From: Echria macrotheca
Lineage: Eukaryota; Ascomycota; Sordariomycetes; Sordariales; Schizotheciaceae
Direction of reading: 5' to 3'
NCBI GenBank assembly: GCA_030411725.1
Contig: MU839847.1
Span: 62,001-126,000 of the forward strand
Length of the DNA stretch: 64,000 bases
In this document: positions 33,187 through 44,510 of the stretch, piece after piece
How the letters are laid out: every line of letters starts with the position of its first letter
How positions within the stretch are numbered: the stretch's first letter is position 1
Translations under genes and position numbers: made by a program
Notes under the pieces: generated by a model
Told to the model about the DNA's origin: nothing
Databases searched by the model: none
The model's input: the letters and a program-made list of their open reading frames with translations, nothing else

Positions 33187-35442
33187 GCTCAGTTTCCAAA
33201 GACGAGACTGGAGGAAGAGGGCAGGAAAACTGTGACATTATTTAGGTACGGATAGAACGCACATCTGATTTCATGTCACCTTGTCCATACCAAGCCTCCT
33301 TTACCAGCTCGTATTTTCTTGTGACAGATGACACATGAGCCGATTATCCGCGATGTGGTTGGCAGAACCAAGGACAAGTCGAAGAGCGTGACTTGCTGAG
33401 AATCATGGGGAACCGAGAAACCTACCCTTACGATAAGCTAAGGGGATGTGTTATTATTAGCAGGCTGTCACACCCAACTCGAGTTCGGATAAGGCTTACT
33501 TGCCATCCCCCGAGGGAAGCAACGATCCTTTTCCCGAGGTCCGATATTCACGGTTCGATGCTACTAGGTAATCTCGACTTGGCGAACTGAAGATATCGAA
33601 AGTCGGATGAAGCCGCAACGGTTCTGAAGGCTTCCGAAAGTGAGGTATGATAATACGCAGGAAGATACCGCCCTCACGACCTCAAGAGCGGAACGGAAAT
33701 GAAGGGGATCACAAAACCAGAGAACGCGGCTCCAGCGTGCCAATCAGGTTATCTTAAGCGCACGAAATTCTCCGTCGACCACTCATCGGATCGCGCGCGC
33801 ATCTGATCGGCCGCTACCTGTACGCTTTGGTCCCTCAGGGGTACCGCTCGCGCGCAGTCCCGCTTGGATGCCGTAAGGCTTCCAGCGTTCTCTTCTGCCG
33901 AACACAGCGTTGCAGTGTGGCTTAGGAGCTGGATGCACCCTGTCTGCCTGCCCTGTTTTCTGGTAACCTGTCTTAAGAGCTTGCATCAGCTTCTCTTGGC
34001 AGCTTCAATACTCGTGCCGTGTGTTCCCTTAGCTGCAAGGGCGTAGCGGGATAGTGTAAGACTAACTGACCATGTGGCCTATTCACAACGGTAGTCTGGT
34101 GGATTCTCATGGGCTAAGCCGATCTTCAGCAGAATTCGGCATCATGGTTTCCCGGCTTACCCTCAGGTTCGGCACCCAAGAAACAAATATTGGCCGTAGT
34201 GGTGGGCACAGTTCCCGATTCCCGAACATCGCGCGACCTTCTGCACGGGCGGTCTCTCGACACGGCACGCGTACCTTGCACACGGCACCAAGTACGGGCG
34301 ATATGTGAGGCGCAGGCGCTGCCGCCCTCAACTCTGCAAATCGTAAGCGACTCCGGGGAAAACGTGGAAGAACAAATGCACTGCACCGCACCAGAACCCG
34401 AGTGCAACCAGGTGTCGATTTAACCATGAGGGAAAATCGCCGTCATTTCTGTAGGGCTGGCCTTGAGAACCCCTCCGAACGGGAATACCCGAGGTCGATC
34501 TCGAAACAAGCCTTGGATTGAAAATCACTCTGCTAGTACTGGCTCCTCATCCCCTGCTCTGCCCCATCTCTTGGTCCTCTGTTTCTGCCAAGCAGATCAT
34601 CTTTGGGTCGCTTCCAGGGTCATCAGACTGACGATACCTCTTGGCGACTCTGATGTCGAGCCCCGTGGACGCTCCCCTGCCCGATGCATGTCTGCACCCC
34701 TTTTCCAATTTCCCATGGCCAAAGTACGAGGCCAAGAGATGCCATTGTGCAAATATAGACCGTGGGTTTTCGTCAGCGCATCTTTGCGTGCGCCGCACCA
34801 CGACCCGACGGCCACAGTTGCAGCCAGGACACGGCAACTTCGGACTATTGAAAAGCATCAACCCCGCAAATGCAACCACATCTACCGCTGTCAACCACTT
34901 GCAGATGACCAGCTGCAGACTCAAAAGGGACGCCAAGTCTCAGTCCTGTCTCATTCCTCAGCCACCATCTCGATCAGAATCTGAAGCTTTGCTTAGGTTC
35001 TGCATCTTGAACGACTACCCCTTTTCCAACCCCGTAATCATCACGTCGTATGTTGTTTGCCGTGTCTCGTGCCGAAGCGATCAGGACTATTGAACATTGG
35101 CGGACGAGATGGTCATCATCAGACAGACTACTCGGCTTGGGCACTGCCCGGATGGTGTTGTAGGGTCGGTAGTTGAGAAGTGACGACGGTGAGCAAGGTG
35201 ACCATGCCGAGATCCCAGTCCTGATGTCTGTGTGATCCATGGCACCCCTGAGTCTCTCCTTGTCATCAAGAATGGATATAAAACCACAATCCCCAGACCG
35301 TCCTCAGCCAGATCATCAGCCTCATCCCAACAGCCAGGAGGTTTGGGAACGCAGCTGTCTGGCTGCTACATTCGTTTCGTCCCTCTCTTCCCCCACCCTC
35401 TTTAGATAGCTTCATTCTCTCGTTCTTTCGCCACTTGCAGCA
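33187..35442. other. 2.3 kb intergenic region upstream of laccase
   Basis: No gene recognised; open frames at 34.1-35.2 kb are short and low in coding character. GGCTAA occurs at 34112-34117 and a TATA box near the laccase gene. Confidence 0.5.
35277..35283 (+). promoter_or_regulatory. TATA box of laccase gene
   Basis: TATAAAA 160 bp before the laccase start codon, followed by a pyrimidine-rich stretch (35370-35430) typical of fungal transcription starts. Confidence 0.65.
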
Positions 35443-37607
35443 ATGCGCACCGCTCATTTGCTCCAGGGCCTCGGCTGCCTGCTCTTCTCAGGGCTTGCTG
35501 CCGCCGTCCCTCTCGCCACGGAAGAAGACCTCATTCCTCGGACTGATCTCGCTCCTCGGGCTGAACTGACCAAGCGGGCTCCGACCTGCAACACGCCGAC
35601 CAACCGCGCTTGCTGGACCTCGGGCTTCAACATCAATACTGACTACGAGGCCAACTTCCCTGCCACCGGTGTTGTCCGAAACTACAACTTCGTCATCACT
35701 GAGCATGACAACTGGGTGGGCGGCGATGGCGTCGTCAAGAAGAAGGCCATGCTCATCAACGGTCAATTCCCCGGTCCTACTATCAAGGCTGATTGGGGCG
35801 ACACTATCCGTGTCACTGTGACCAACAAGCTGAGGGTCAACGGGTTTGTCGATGTTTCTATAAAAAGAAGATTCCATCCTAACCAGCAAATAGTACTTCC
35901 CTTCACTGGCACGGCATTCGCATGCACAACAACAATGTCAACGACGGGTATGTCTCAGCTATCCGTGTCTAGCCCCTTACTAACGGTAACCAGAGCTAAC
36001 GGCATCACCGAATGCCCCCTTGCCCCGAATGCGACCAAAGTCTACACCTTCCGTGCTGAGCAGTACGGATCGTCGTGGTACCACTCTCACTTTTCCAGCC
36101 AATATGCCAACGGCATTGTTGGCACCATCCAGATCAACGGACCTGCTTCTCTGCCGTACGATGAGGACCTGGGCGTCTTCCCTATCACGGATTGGTATTA
36201 CGGTGCGGCCGATGAGATCCAACACTCGCTGATCCCGCCTCCCGGTGCTGCTCCTCCCTCTGACAACGTGCTCTTCAACGGATCTCACGGTTTGTGGCCC
36301 CTGAGTGTCTTCAGGATTCAACTAACTGGAACAGTCAATGCCAACGGCGGCGGCAAATACGCTCGCGTCAAGCTCAAGCCCGGCAAGCGCCACCGCCTCC
36401 GCATCATCAACACGTCGGTCGACAACACCTTTACCGTCAGCCTCGTGAACCATCAGGTAAGCCTGTCTCAGGGGGTTTTCCTGTGCTCGAAATACTGACA
36501 ACCCTGCAGATGACCGTGATCCAGAGCGACTTCGTCCCCGTCAACGCCTTCACCGCCCAGAGCCTCTTCCTCGCCGTCGGCCAGCGCTACGACGTGACAA
36601 TCGACGCCAGCGCCGCGGTAGGAAACTACTGGTTCAACGTGACCTTTGCCTCGTCTGGCCTCTGCGGTGTCTCCCGTATCAACAAGCCCGCCGCCATCTT
36701 CCAGTACGAAGGCGCCAGCTCGACCGCCCTCCCAACCATCCCCGGCACGCCCCCGCCCGACAGCAAATGCGAGGACACCACCAGCCTTGTGCCCATCGTC
36801 TCCCGCTCTGCCCCCTCCTCGGCCTTCATTGCCACCCCGGCCAACGACATCGACGTCAACCTCGCCGTGGAAACGTGGGAGGGCCAGCAGCGCGTGTACT
36901 GGAAGGTCAAGGGCCAAGACATGAACATCACGTGGGACGAGCCGACGCTCGAGTACCTCGCCAAGGGCAACATGAACTTCCCGCCGCGGTACAATGTGTT
37001 CCAGGTGCCGCAGGCGAACGTGTGGTCATTCTGGGTAGTGGAGAACTTGCTGGGCGTGCCGCATCCCATGGTATGTTTGCTGCCTGCTGGAGTGACTCGA
37101 GTAATAAACTGATTCGTGAACAAACAGCATCTCCACGGCCACGATTTCCTCATCCTCGGCCGTACGCCTGCTGTGGCGGACCCGTTCAACATCACCGCTC
37201 GGCGTTATAATGGTCTGTCTCTCCCCCTTTTACCCCCTTTTCTCCGCCCCATATTTTTTTCACCGCCACGCAAAAACAAACAGCGAACAAAAAGGACTGA
37301 CAATAAAATAGACGCCACCGACCGCTCCAAGCTCAACTTCAACAACCCCACCCGCCGCGACGTCACCATGCTCCCCGGAAACGGCTGGATCGTGGTCGCC
37401 TTCCGCAGCGACAACCCCGGCGCCTGGCTGTTCCACTGCCACATCGCCTGGCACGTCTCGCAGGGCCTGAGCATCCAGTTCCTCGAGCGCGTGCAGGATA
37501 TCCCGCAGACGGTGCCGCTGAATGCGATTGAGCCGACTTGCTCGCAGTGGACTTCTTACTATAACTCGTCGCCTTATAAGCAGTTTGATTCGGGCTTGAA
37601 GGCTTGA
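35443..37607 (+). CDS. Ascomycete laccase (three-domain multicopper oxidase)
   Basis: Secreted blue copper oxidase of phenols, reducing O2 to water; 604 aa, seven exons: 35443-35843, 35894-35947, 35994-36289, 36335-36456, 36510-37070, 37128-37212, 37312-37607. Introns are 50, 46, 45, 53, 57 and 99 bp; all phases agree. Signal peptide MRTAHLLQGLGCLLFSGLAAA, then a propeptide ending in TKR-A, a Kex2-like site. Copper ligands: HWHG in the 54-bp exon 2, WYHSH in exon 3, HPM-HLHGHDF across the fifth intron, and HCHIAWH near the end. The C-terminus is DSGLKA, so the usual DSGL plug of processed asco-laccases is followed by only two residues, leaving almost nothing to remove. Convergent with GH45. 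Role: lignin or phenolic modification, or pigment/defence chemistry. Confidence 0.95.
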
Positions 37608-38135
37608 TGGATTTTTGAGTAAGGGTGGTGGCAGGGTGTGGTTTGGGTTTGGGTTTGGGCTTGGAGATTTTTCGATTCTTCACATTCTTTTTTTGCCTCT
37701 TGATTGGAGAGGGCTTTTTTATGGGTGGAGAGTTTCTTCTTTCATACTCTGCCTCTTTTGGATTCTGATTGATTGGACTCATCTCAGCTCGGCTGTGTTT
37801 ATAGCCGCTGAAGATAGGGGTGGATAGCTGTGTCAATGAAGGCGTGAAACTGAAAAACGTTGTCTTGTTTGCTGAGAACAGTGATATCCGAAACTCCTAC
37901 GTGAAGACCTATGTCGATCTACTGCCCAGTAGGTAAGACATTGACACAGCCACTCAAACGGCATGGATACACGGTGGAAAAGCTCCATGCAGAATGAATA
38001 TAGAAATTCAACAACAGTACCAGACTGAAGGACATGTACATCATGAACTCCTCGCTCGACAACAACCATTGCAACAAGGGGAATCCGCAAACCCTCTAAT
38101 AAGGCAGCCAGCTCCAAGACAAAAAGGCTCAAGCC
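37608..38135. other. Convergent intergenic region between laccase and GH45
   Basis: 528 bp. Includes an imperfect GGTTTG run (about 37639-37664) just after the laccase stop. No gene. Confidence 0.5.
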
Positions 38136-39026
38136 TCAAGCCGAGCACCCCGAAATGTTGGTCAGCCTCGACGGGCAGGAAATCTGCTTGTAGTCGATGT
38201 TCCATGTGTTGATGGCTCCTTTGGCCCAGTTGAACCGCCAGTAGCACCCACCCTGAAGATTCTGGGGGAGATTGGCGCAGTCAGCGCCCTTAGTCAGGCC
38301 ACCGCCACTGTCGCCCCTGGATGGGTGTTAGTTTCACGTGTGATCAGGGGGTTACGAGCGGACATACCAGTTAGTCCCGTACTGGCTTCGGCAGCCGCCG
38401 TCATTGCCTCCACTACCGCCGCCGGGCGTGAGGATGACGATGTCGTTGGACTTGAGGCTGTCGGTCGCCTCAAAGTTGTTGACGACCTGCGCGATTAATG
38501 TCTTGCCCCTGGCGGCACCGCTCGTCCAGGTGATCTGGAAGCACTTGCAGCAATTCGTATTTCCGGCCATGGTGACTGGCGGAACGTCAGCACGCTTCTT
38601 TCCACTGGTAAACAGGTTAGGTAGGTACTCACCGAATCCATATGTCGTGTTGTCGCTGACGGGCGTTGGGGAGTAGTCGTCGCAAAGGTATGCCTTTCCA
38701 CCCGACTTGCACCCGCTGTCCAAGTTGAAACCATTCGCCAATTCGTTGTTGTTAATGTCGCAGACCATTGGAATGCCGCTTTTGCCTAGAGTCAGTCACG
38801 ATTCCTCCGAAAGTAGGGCACACTTTGGCCTACGTCACTCCTTTCCCGAGATTGCTTTTCCAAGCGCACCCAGGTTTGCAGCTAGAAGATGTCAGGACTT
38901 TCTCGCGTAATAAGGGGTCTCCTGGATATCGTACCAGTCCCATCCTGTGTAACTCTTGCCGCTGATAGCATAGACCGACCGAAGATACGTCGCGCCAACG
39001 ATGGCGAGCACAGAAGAGAACCGCAT
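38136..39026 (-). CDS. GH45 endoglucanase, catalytic domain only
   Basis: Secreted inverting endo-beta-1,4-glucanase, 224 aa, five exons: 38935-39026, 38834-38881, 38633-38778, 38368-38575, 38136-38316 (introns 53, 55, 57, 51 bp). Signal peptide MRFSSVLAIVGATYLRSVYA. The first intron lies inside the active-site motif: splicing gives TGWDCCKPGCAW, so the catalytic Asp is kept but the usual TRYWDCC reads TGWDCC. CCKCFQITW, QVVNNFEATDS, the presumed acid Asp in KSNDIVIL and TPGGGSGG follow, then GGCYWRFNW and SCPSRLT. The end SGCSA leaves no linker or CBM1. The second intron is the least certain; I chose GTAGGC...AAAAG because it is the best frame-preserving option found. Intron 3 has the same length class. 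Confidence 0.85.
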
Positions 39027-41357
39027 GATGACGAGTTTTGGGTGAGCAAGAGCGGATGAGAGCTTAGCAGATACCAGGATCAGATGGAACCTGAAGAACA
39101 ACCCGGGAGCATGGCAACGGGAGATTTATAGTCGTTCGTAGCACACGTACACACCGGGAATCATACCACAACACGTTAAGAAAAACCAGGAAAACAAAAG
39201 ATTCGTCCTGATCCCAAAATAGCCATCGCCCACCCCTTTGGTATTCCTGCATCACCTCATTATCCCGCCAATTGATATCGGGTGTATCCGGATCTGCACG
39301 CCATAGTGTTAAGTACTCACATCGTCATCATCAGTTATGTGGATATAGGGGAGTTATAGAGGAAAAGCTGCTGCTCCCACGGCTCAGAAATCCCGCCCCA
39401 TGGCCGTGGGACGTCCCAGGTACTGGGAAATCAGGGAGTCACGCCGCAGAGTGCTGGAACGCCAAGAAGAGTCTAGCAATCGAGCGAGTCGGTTAAAATG
39501 GGTAAAGACGGTCTGGAATGGGGGTGTCGTCAACGACGTGTTTTTGCTCGTGGCGGGTCGTCATCCTCCTCTCCCGGCCGTCGCCACACCCATGCACGTC
39601 GACGAGGAAGGTCATGGTTCCAGCTTCTCGGTTGCGCATGGGAGATCATATCGTTCGGTGTCCGGTGGGCGGAAATTTCACGAGGTAGGGTAGCGACCCG
39701 CGCCAGGGTCGATGGGCTGGTGGTGGGCGCAGTCAGCGAGGGACGCTTCTTTAGCCGACACCAAGAGTTGGGACGGTCCCCGACGGCCAGCGGGTGAGCG
39801 GGCCAATGGAGGCTCAGGCGGCGCGGTGAGAGGGCAGAAAGGTAATTGCGAGGCCTACTGGTAAAACCCGCGCCCCTGGTTGTCCGCCGTGTGCTAGATG
39901 ATATCTTTCATCTATCGGATCTTCTAATTTTAGGATACCCTCTAGCTTGGATCAGCAGCTCCCGCCCGGTGCAAATTGTCGATGGCGAAGCCATATAAGC
40001 TCTAGACTTACAACTTATACAAGCACGTCATTTATATCAGCATCTAGCCCCCTCCTTTGAAGTTGCGTTCGATTATCACGTCGTTTTCTTTCCGTCTGGT
40101 GGTGGCATCACGGGATCGCCTGGGACGGATGTCCGTCCTGGGGTCCCAGGAACCCGCAGGCGGTATGTGGTGGCTTCGGAGATTTTCCTCGGGGGGCTCG
40201 ATGGCCCGCCTCCCGCACGAAGGGGGGCAGCCCAGATGAAAGATTAATTGCCCGGGGCCAAGCAAGCGAGTCAGATTCGACTGTTAGACGACTTGGACGA
40301 CCATGATATGAATATCCCAGGCGGACTAATGTTGCTGCTCTCAGAGACCCAGGTTCTCGTACACCCGGATCCTTCATCAATCAGTCGACGCAATCTGGGT
40401 ATCGAGTTTATTGAGCTGGCCGGGGATGCCTGGCCTGCGTTCATGTATATCAACCCCGGCAACTGATGTCGGGTTTTTGGCCTTTGACTGATCACGATTC
40501 AGATTGTCGGAACTGGAAGGTGATTGACACCTCCCGCGGCGGCCCAAGTACCCGTTTCTTGGCTTATCTTTGGCCAGATCGAAAACCGTTAGTCAATGGC
40601 AAGACCTCTGCATGGAAGGCGAGCCGAAGACCCTCGCCCACACCAACCCAGGCGAAAGGTGAAAAAATAGCAAGCGAGAGATCGCCTCCTTTCCGTCCAG
40701 GTGGAAGGACGGGAACTTCCGGTGGGTAGGTAGTTTGAGAATGACCTGGTTGCTCTTCCTTCAGTTTCGCCAGGAGTTTGTTTGTTGGCCACGGTTTTGT
40801 GATTCCAAGGTAAAGCAGGAGTAAGGGTATCCGAAGTCACCAATCACAACAGTGTCCGGATGATAAGCGTCAGCGGACTCAGCGCGAATCTGGCTGCGCC
40901 ATTGGACTGACGCTAAAGTTCTGAAACTCGGTCCAAAATGGCCCCAGGAAGGATTCTGGCTGGAGCAGAGCTTAACCAACCGCTACCCAGCTCCCAATCG
41001 GCTGGCTCAACACGATTCCGGGACAGCCAATGCCTTGCGATCGGCACTGGGCTGTAGGGCTGGAGGCGCAGTTGCGAAGCATTTTTAGAGGCCATGTGTT
41101 TGGCGCGGCAGCCGCTGCATAAGACCAACAAGCGCCAACCGCATGAAAGGAAACGCTGATCAAGACAAAAGGATCTGAGACATGATGCAACACCTATCTT
41201 TGCCTCCGTACTTTTGCATCCTGCTGCCTAGAAAGATAAGTAAATAGGTAGCCAGCGACGGCTGTGCATGTCATGTTTAATATGTCTACCGAGCCGGCCT
41301 TCTTCCGTCGTTGTCACATCAAATCTCCGAATACCACCGACTGACATCGTGCTGGCC
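39027..41357. other. 2.3 kb intergenic region, divergent between GH45 and a membrane-protein gene
   Basis: A TATA box (TATAAAT, minus strand, 39124-39130) lies about 98 bp before the GH45 ATG. The remainder has only short open frames with no recognisable product. Confidence 0.5.
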
Positions 41358-43570
41358 ATGGCGTCAAATTCGGTGTACACGGGCTTCTGGATCAACTGGT
41401 CCCGGGGACCGATTTATGGCGCCACCGTCACTCTCAGCAGGGCCGATGCGATCACGCTGATTGCCTTCATCGCCTTCTTCGTGGGATGGGTTGGCACATG
41501 CTTCTGGAGGATTATCTGCTTCATCCTCCACTACATGTCGTCCCATCCTGGCGAAGCGGACGGCCTCTTTCATCAACAACAAGCCGTCTTACGCAATGCG
41601 TCCGAACCCGAATCCGGCCTTCGATTATCGATCCTGCTGTACTGGGCGTGGAGACGGAAGGGGAAGCAGGCTTTTAAGCGCTTGTTGTTTGTCTTCGTGG
41701 CCTCCTTGTCTTGCATCGTCGTCGCAGTGATAACCAGCGTTTTCTCCTCCCGAGTTTCGGAAATCGGCGACGAAGTGTTGCTGGTTGGTAACGCATGCGC
41801 GGCCCTCGGACTCTTCGACACGTTTCCGGACAAGCAGGCGGCGGACATATACGAGGCGTACTACATCCCCAAGTCGGTTCAGGATACGTCCCAGATTCAG
41901 AGCGCTGCAAATTACGTGGCCCAATGTTACGGTTCCGACAGCGCCGACGGCTGTGACACTTTTGTCAAGCGCCGGTTGCCGATCGAAATCGACCAGAATG
42001 CCGCCTGCCCGTTTGATGAGTCGATATGCAAGAGCAGGGATAAGAATCTGGTGATTAAAACAGGATTGCTGGACAGTCACGACGACCTGGGCATCAACTC
42101 GCGTCCGGAGGACCGGTTCAAGTTCAGACGCGTGTTTTCATGTGCTCCTCTGGTCACCGAGGGCCACAAATCTGGTATGTTATGCCCCTGATACCGACCC
42201 CCCGGTTCTTCCGGTAACCGTGTATAACTCCCCAGACACGACCGACAAGTACGGTAACCCAGCGGTCGGATATAACTACCAATCCAACACGAGCAGAAAC
42301 TTTACATATGTCTGGCCGAACGAAACGGCATATATCCGAGCAGACTATGATGTTGGGTGCGTTCTACCAACGTCAACCAAAACCCCTGATTTGGAGACTA
42401 ACCCGAAGGTGAACCAGCGTCTCGGCCGCCTTTTACGCTTTCGGGGACCAAGACATGAAAAATAGCGACTTCGTTCCGATCAATGAACTTAGCCAGAACC
42501 GGACGGACGCTGACCTGTTCATCTTCTGGCTATCGGCGAACCACGTCATCTTCCACAACAAGACCGACGACCCCTGGTACCTCGGCAACCTCGCGTCCAT
42601 CACGCGCACGACCTTTTCCCCGACCATCATCGTGAACGCGACCGCACACCCCAACGACACGTTTGTCGAAGAGACGGTCGAGTACCAGACGTCCGAGGCG
42701 GCCTCGCCGCTGGCCTGCCGTGTGCAGGACCAGTTCTGCAACCCCAAAAAGCCGGGCGAGACGGGCTGCTCGCCGCTGGGCGGGTTCGAGGATCCCGTGA
42801 CGCGCGCCGTCGAGGCTTTCGACGAGGACTACTACGGCTCGCTGCTGCGGTTGACCTGGTTTACCTGGATTCTCGGCGACATGGCGGACTGGCACCAGAT
42901 CGTGAAGACGCTCGGCTCGTCGGCGCTGACGTCGCGCGCGCGCACCACCAATTCCGGCGACCAGGCTTCGATCCCGGATAACCAGTGGATGTTGGATGTG
43001 CAGCACTGGGTCGAGATCAACCTTGCCTCATTCCAGGCTGCTGCTGTAATTACGGCGCAGGGGCCGCCGCCGACGCCGGACAAACAAGCTATATTTTCGA
43101 GGACGCCGAATAACACGATTGAGAGGGAGATGTGTCAGAGTCAGGTACGTGAGGTTCAGGGGCAACAGTCGCACTCCTAACAAGTTGGTGTGTAGAAAAT
43201 CCGCAGCAAGGACTTCACCTCGTTCAGCTCGCTCGGGCTGGGCCTGACATTCGGCCTCGGCCTTCTCATCGTCATCGCGTCGTACGCGCTCGACCCCATC
43301 ATGACGTACCTGCAAAAGTCTCGGGGGATACACGTTTATAAGAGGCTGAAATGGAGCACCGACGGGTACCTGCAGCTACAGCGGCTCGGTTATGAGGAGG
43401 CCGGACACGGCGTGTGGTTCGACGCCGACGGTGATGTGCCCGTGACCAAGACGGACGAGTTGCTTCCTGGGTTGGATCTGAGTGACACACGGCATCCGAG
43501 GATCAGCAGACGGTTCGAGCAAGAACCAAGCGTCTCTCTCCTAGATAAGCCAAGTGCCTATCAGGACTAA
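41358..43570 (+). CDS. Orphan multi-pass membrane protein, 679 aa
   Basis: Family not recognised, though it has the look of a widespread ascomycete hypothetical. Exons 41358-42174, 42236-42356, 42418-43144 and 43196-43570 (introns 61, 61, 51 bp; phases consistent). The ATG at 41358 has a good context (GCCATGG); an in-frame ATG at 41268 adds 30 residues. Membrane segments: about residues 28-52 (LIAFIAFFVGWVGTCFW), about 106-130 (LLFVFVASLSCIVVAVI) and a C-terminal one (LGLTFGLGLLIVIASYAL); another may lie near YGSLLRLTWFTWIL. Between them is a large loop with repeated Cys and about eight N-glycosylation sequons (e.g. NTSRNFT, NETAY, NATAHPNDT), so it is probably extracellular or lumenal. The cytosolic tail of about 90 residues is charged. 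Ends only 80 bp from the convergent CBM52-like gene. Confidence 0.8.
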
Positions 43571-43650
43571 ATGGTTGCACCTAGATTTACTGTCTATTAA
43601 ATCCCTATTTCATTGATACCCTTCGTTGCCTTATAGAAAGTCTTTCTATC

Positions 43651-44510
43651 TCAGTTGTACTTGAATGCGCCCTGGTCTATAAACTGCACGCCGTATGACA
43701 CCAGCTTGATCTGGTCGCAGCCCGTCTTCGCCAAGTTGTCTGGAGTCGGTGCGTAGATCCTGTATGCTCTCCCCGTTCCGACGGTGCCGCCCGGTAGTGT
43801 TCGGAGGCAGGCGAGCCAGTATGGCAAGCCGTTGTAGGAGAAGAACCCGTCTTGGTAGACTGAAGGTCTCAGTTAGCGAAGGTTATGGAAAAAGGGATGG
43901 GATCGTACTTGTTACCCCTTTTCCGGCTGTGGCAATTTCATCGGGCCCATTGGCCTCGCCACCCAGTGTATACATGAGCGCGCCATCCGTCGTATTGAGA
44001 TACCAATATTGATGACCCGGGAGATCGGATCCCTGTACGAGAAATCAGTCTCGCGCAAATGTCCAGATGTGTATGTAATCGTACCATCTTGCCATCCGTC
44101 TGCAGTACCGTTTTATTCTGATAGGCCGCGCAGTTTTTCGGTGCTAGCTCGGGAACGCAGCTCGTACACTCCCTCGCGCCGGCCCCGAAAGCGAGATACC
44201 CGCCGCATGCCCTGACCTCTTGGCTGTGCGCGTACGAGACGGTGCCTTGCACCGTGAGCCCAAAAGACCCCGCGGCGCGAGGCAGCAGCCGCAAGCTAGT
44301 GCCGGCCACGCACCGGTACATCTCACGGTGGTAACATGCGCCGCCGCAGGGGAAGGTCGGGATGCCGTACGACACGGGACACAGGACCGAGTCGTCGTAG
44401 CATGTGTAGTCGGACGACCAGTACGGCGCGCCGCCGCACAGTTGCTCGCCCTCCTGCGCGAGGACGCCGGCTGCGAGGGCGAGGAACGCGAGACCAAGTC
44501 GGAGAGCCAT
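43651..44510 (-). CDS. Secreted protein with CBM52-like N-terminal domain, 252 aa
   Basis: Exons 44085-44510, 43909-44032 and 43651-43859, introns 52 and 49 bp. Both introns open with GTACGAT. For the second, using the first available GT (four bases into GGGGTAAC) breaks the frame, whereas the GTACGA donor restores IYQDGFFSYNG. Signal peptide MALRLGLAFLALAAGVLA. Residues about 20-70 contain LCGGAPYWSSDYTCYD, LCPV, CGGACYHREMYRC, matching the Cys pattern of CBM52 as found on endo-beta-1,3-glucanases. The rest is beta-rich, with more Cys pairs (ECTSC, KNCAAY, CLRTL, GCDQI) and NKT/NTT sequons. No glycoside hydrolase catalytic domain is visible. Possible role: beta-glucan or wall binding. The promoter has TATAAG at 44608-44613. 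Confidence 0.82.

Noticed and set aside
37639..37664. GGTTTG repeats as a telomere-like tract
   Set aside because: Imperfect, only about four units, and not the fungal TTAGGG motif.
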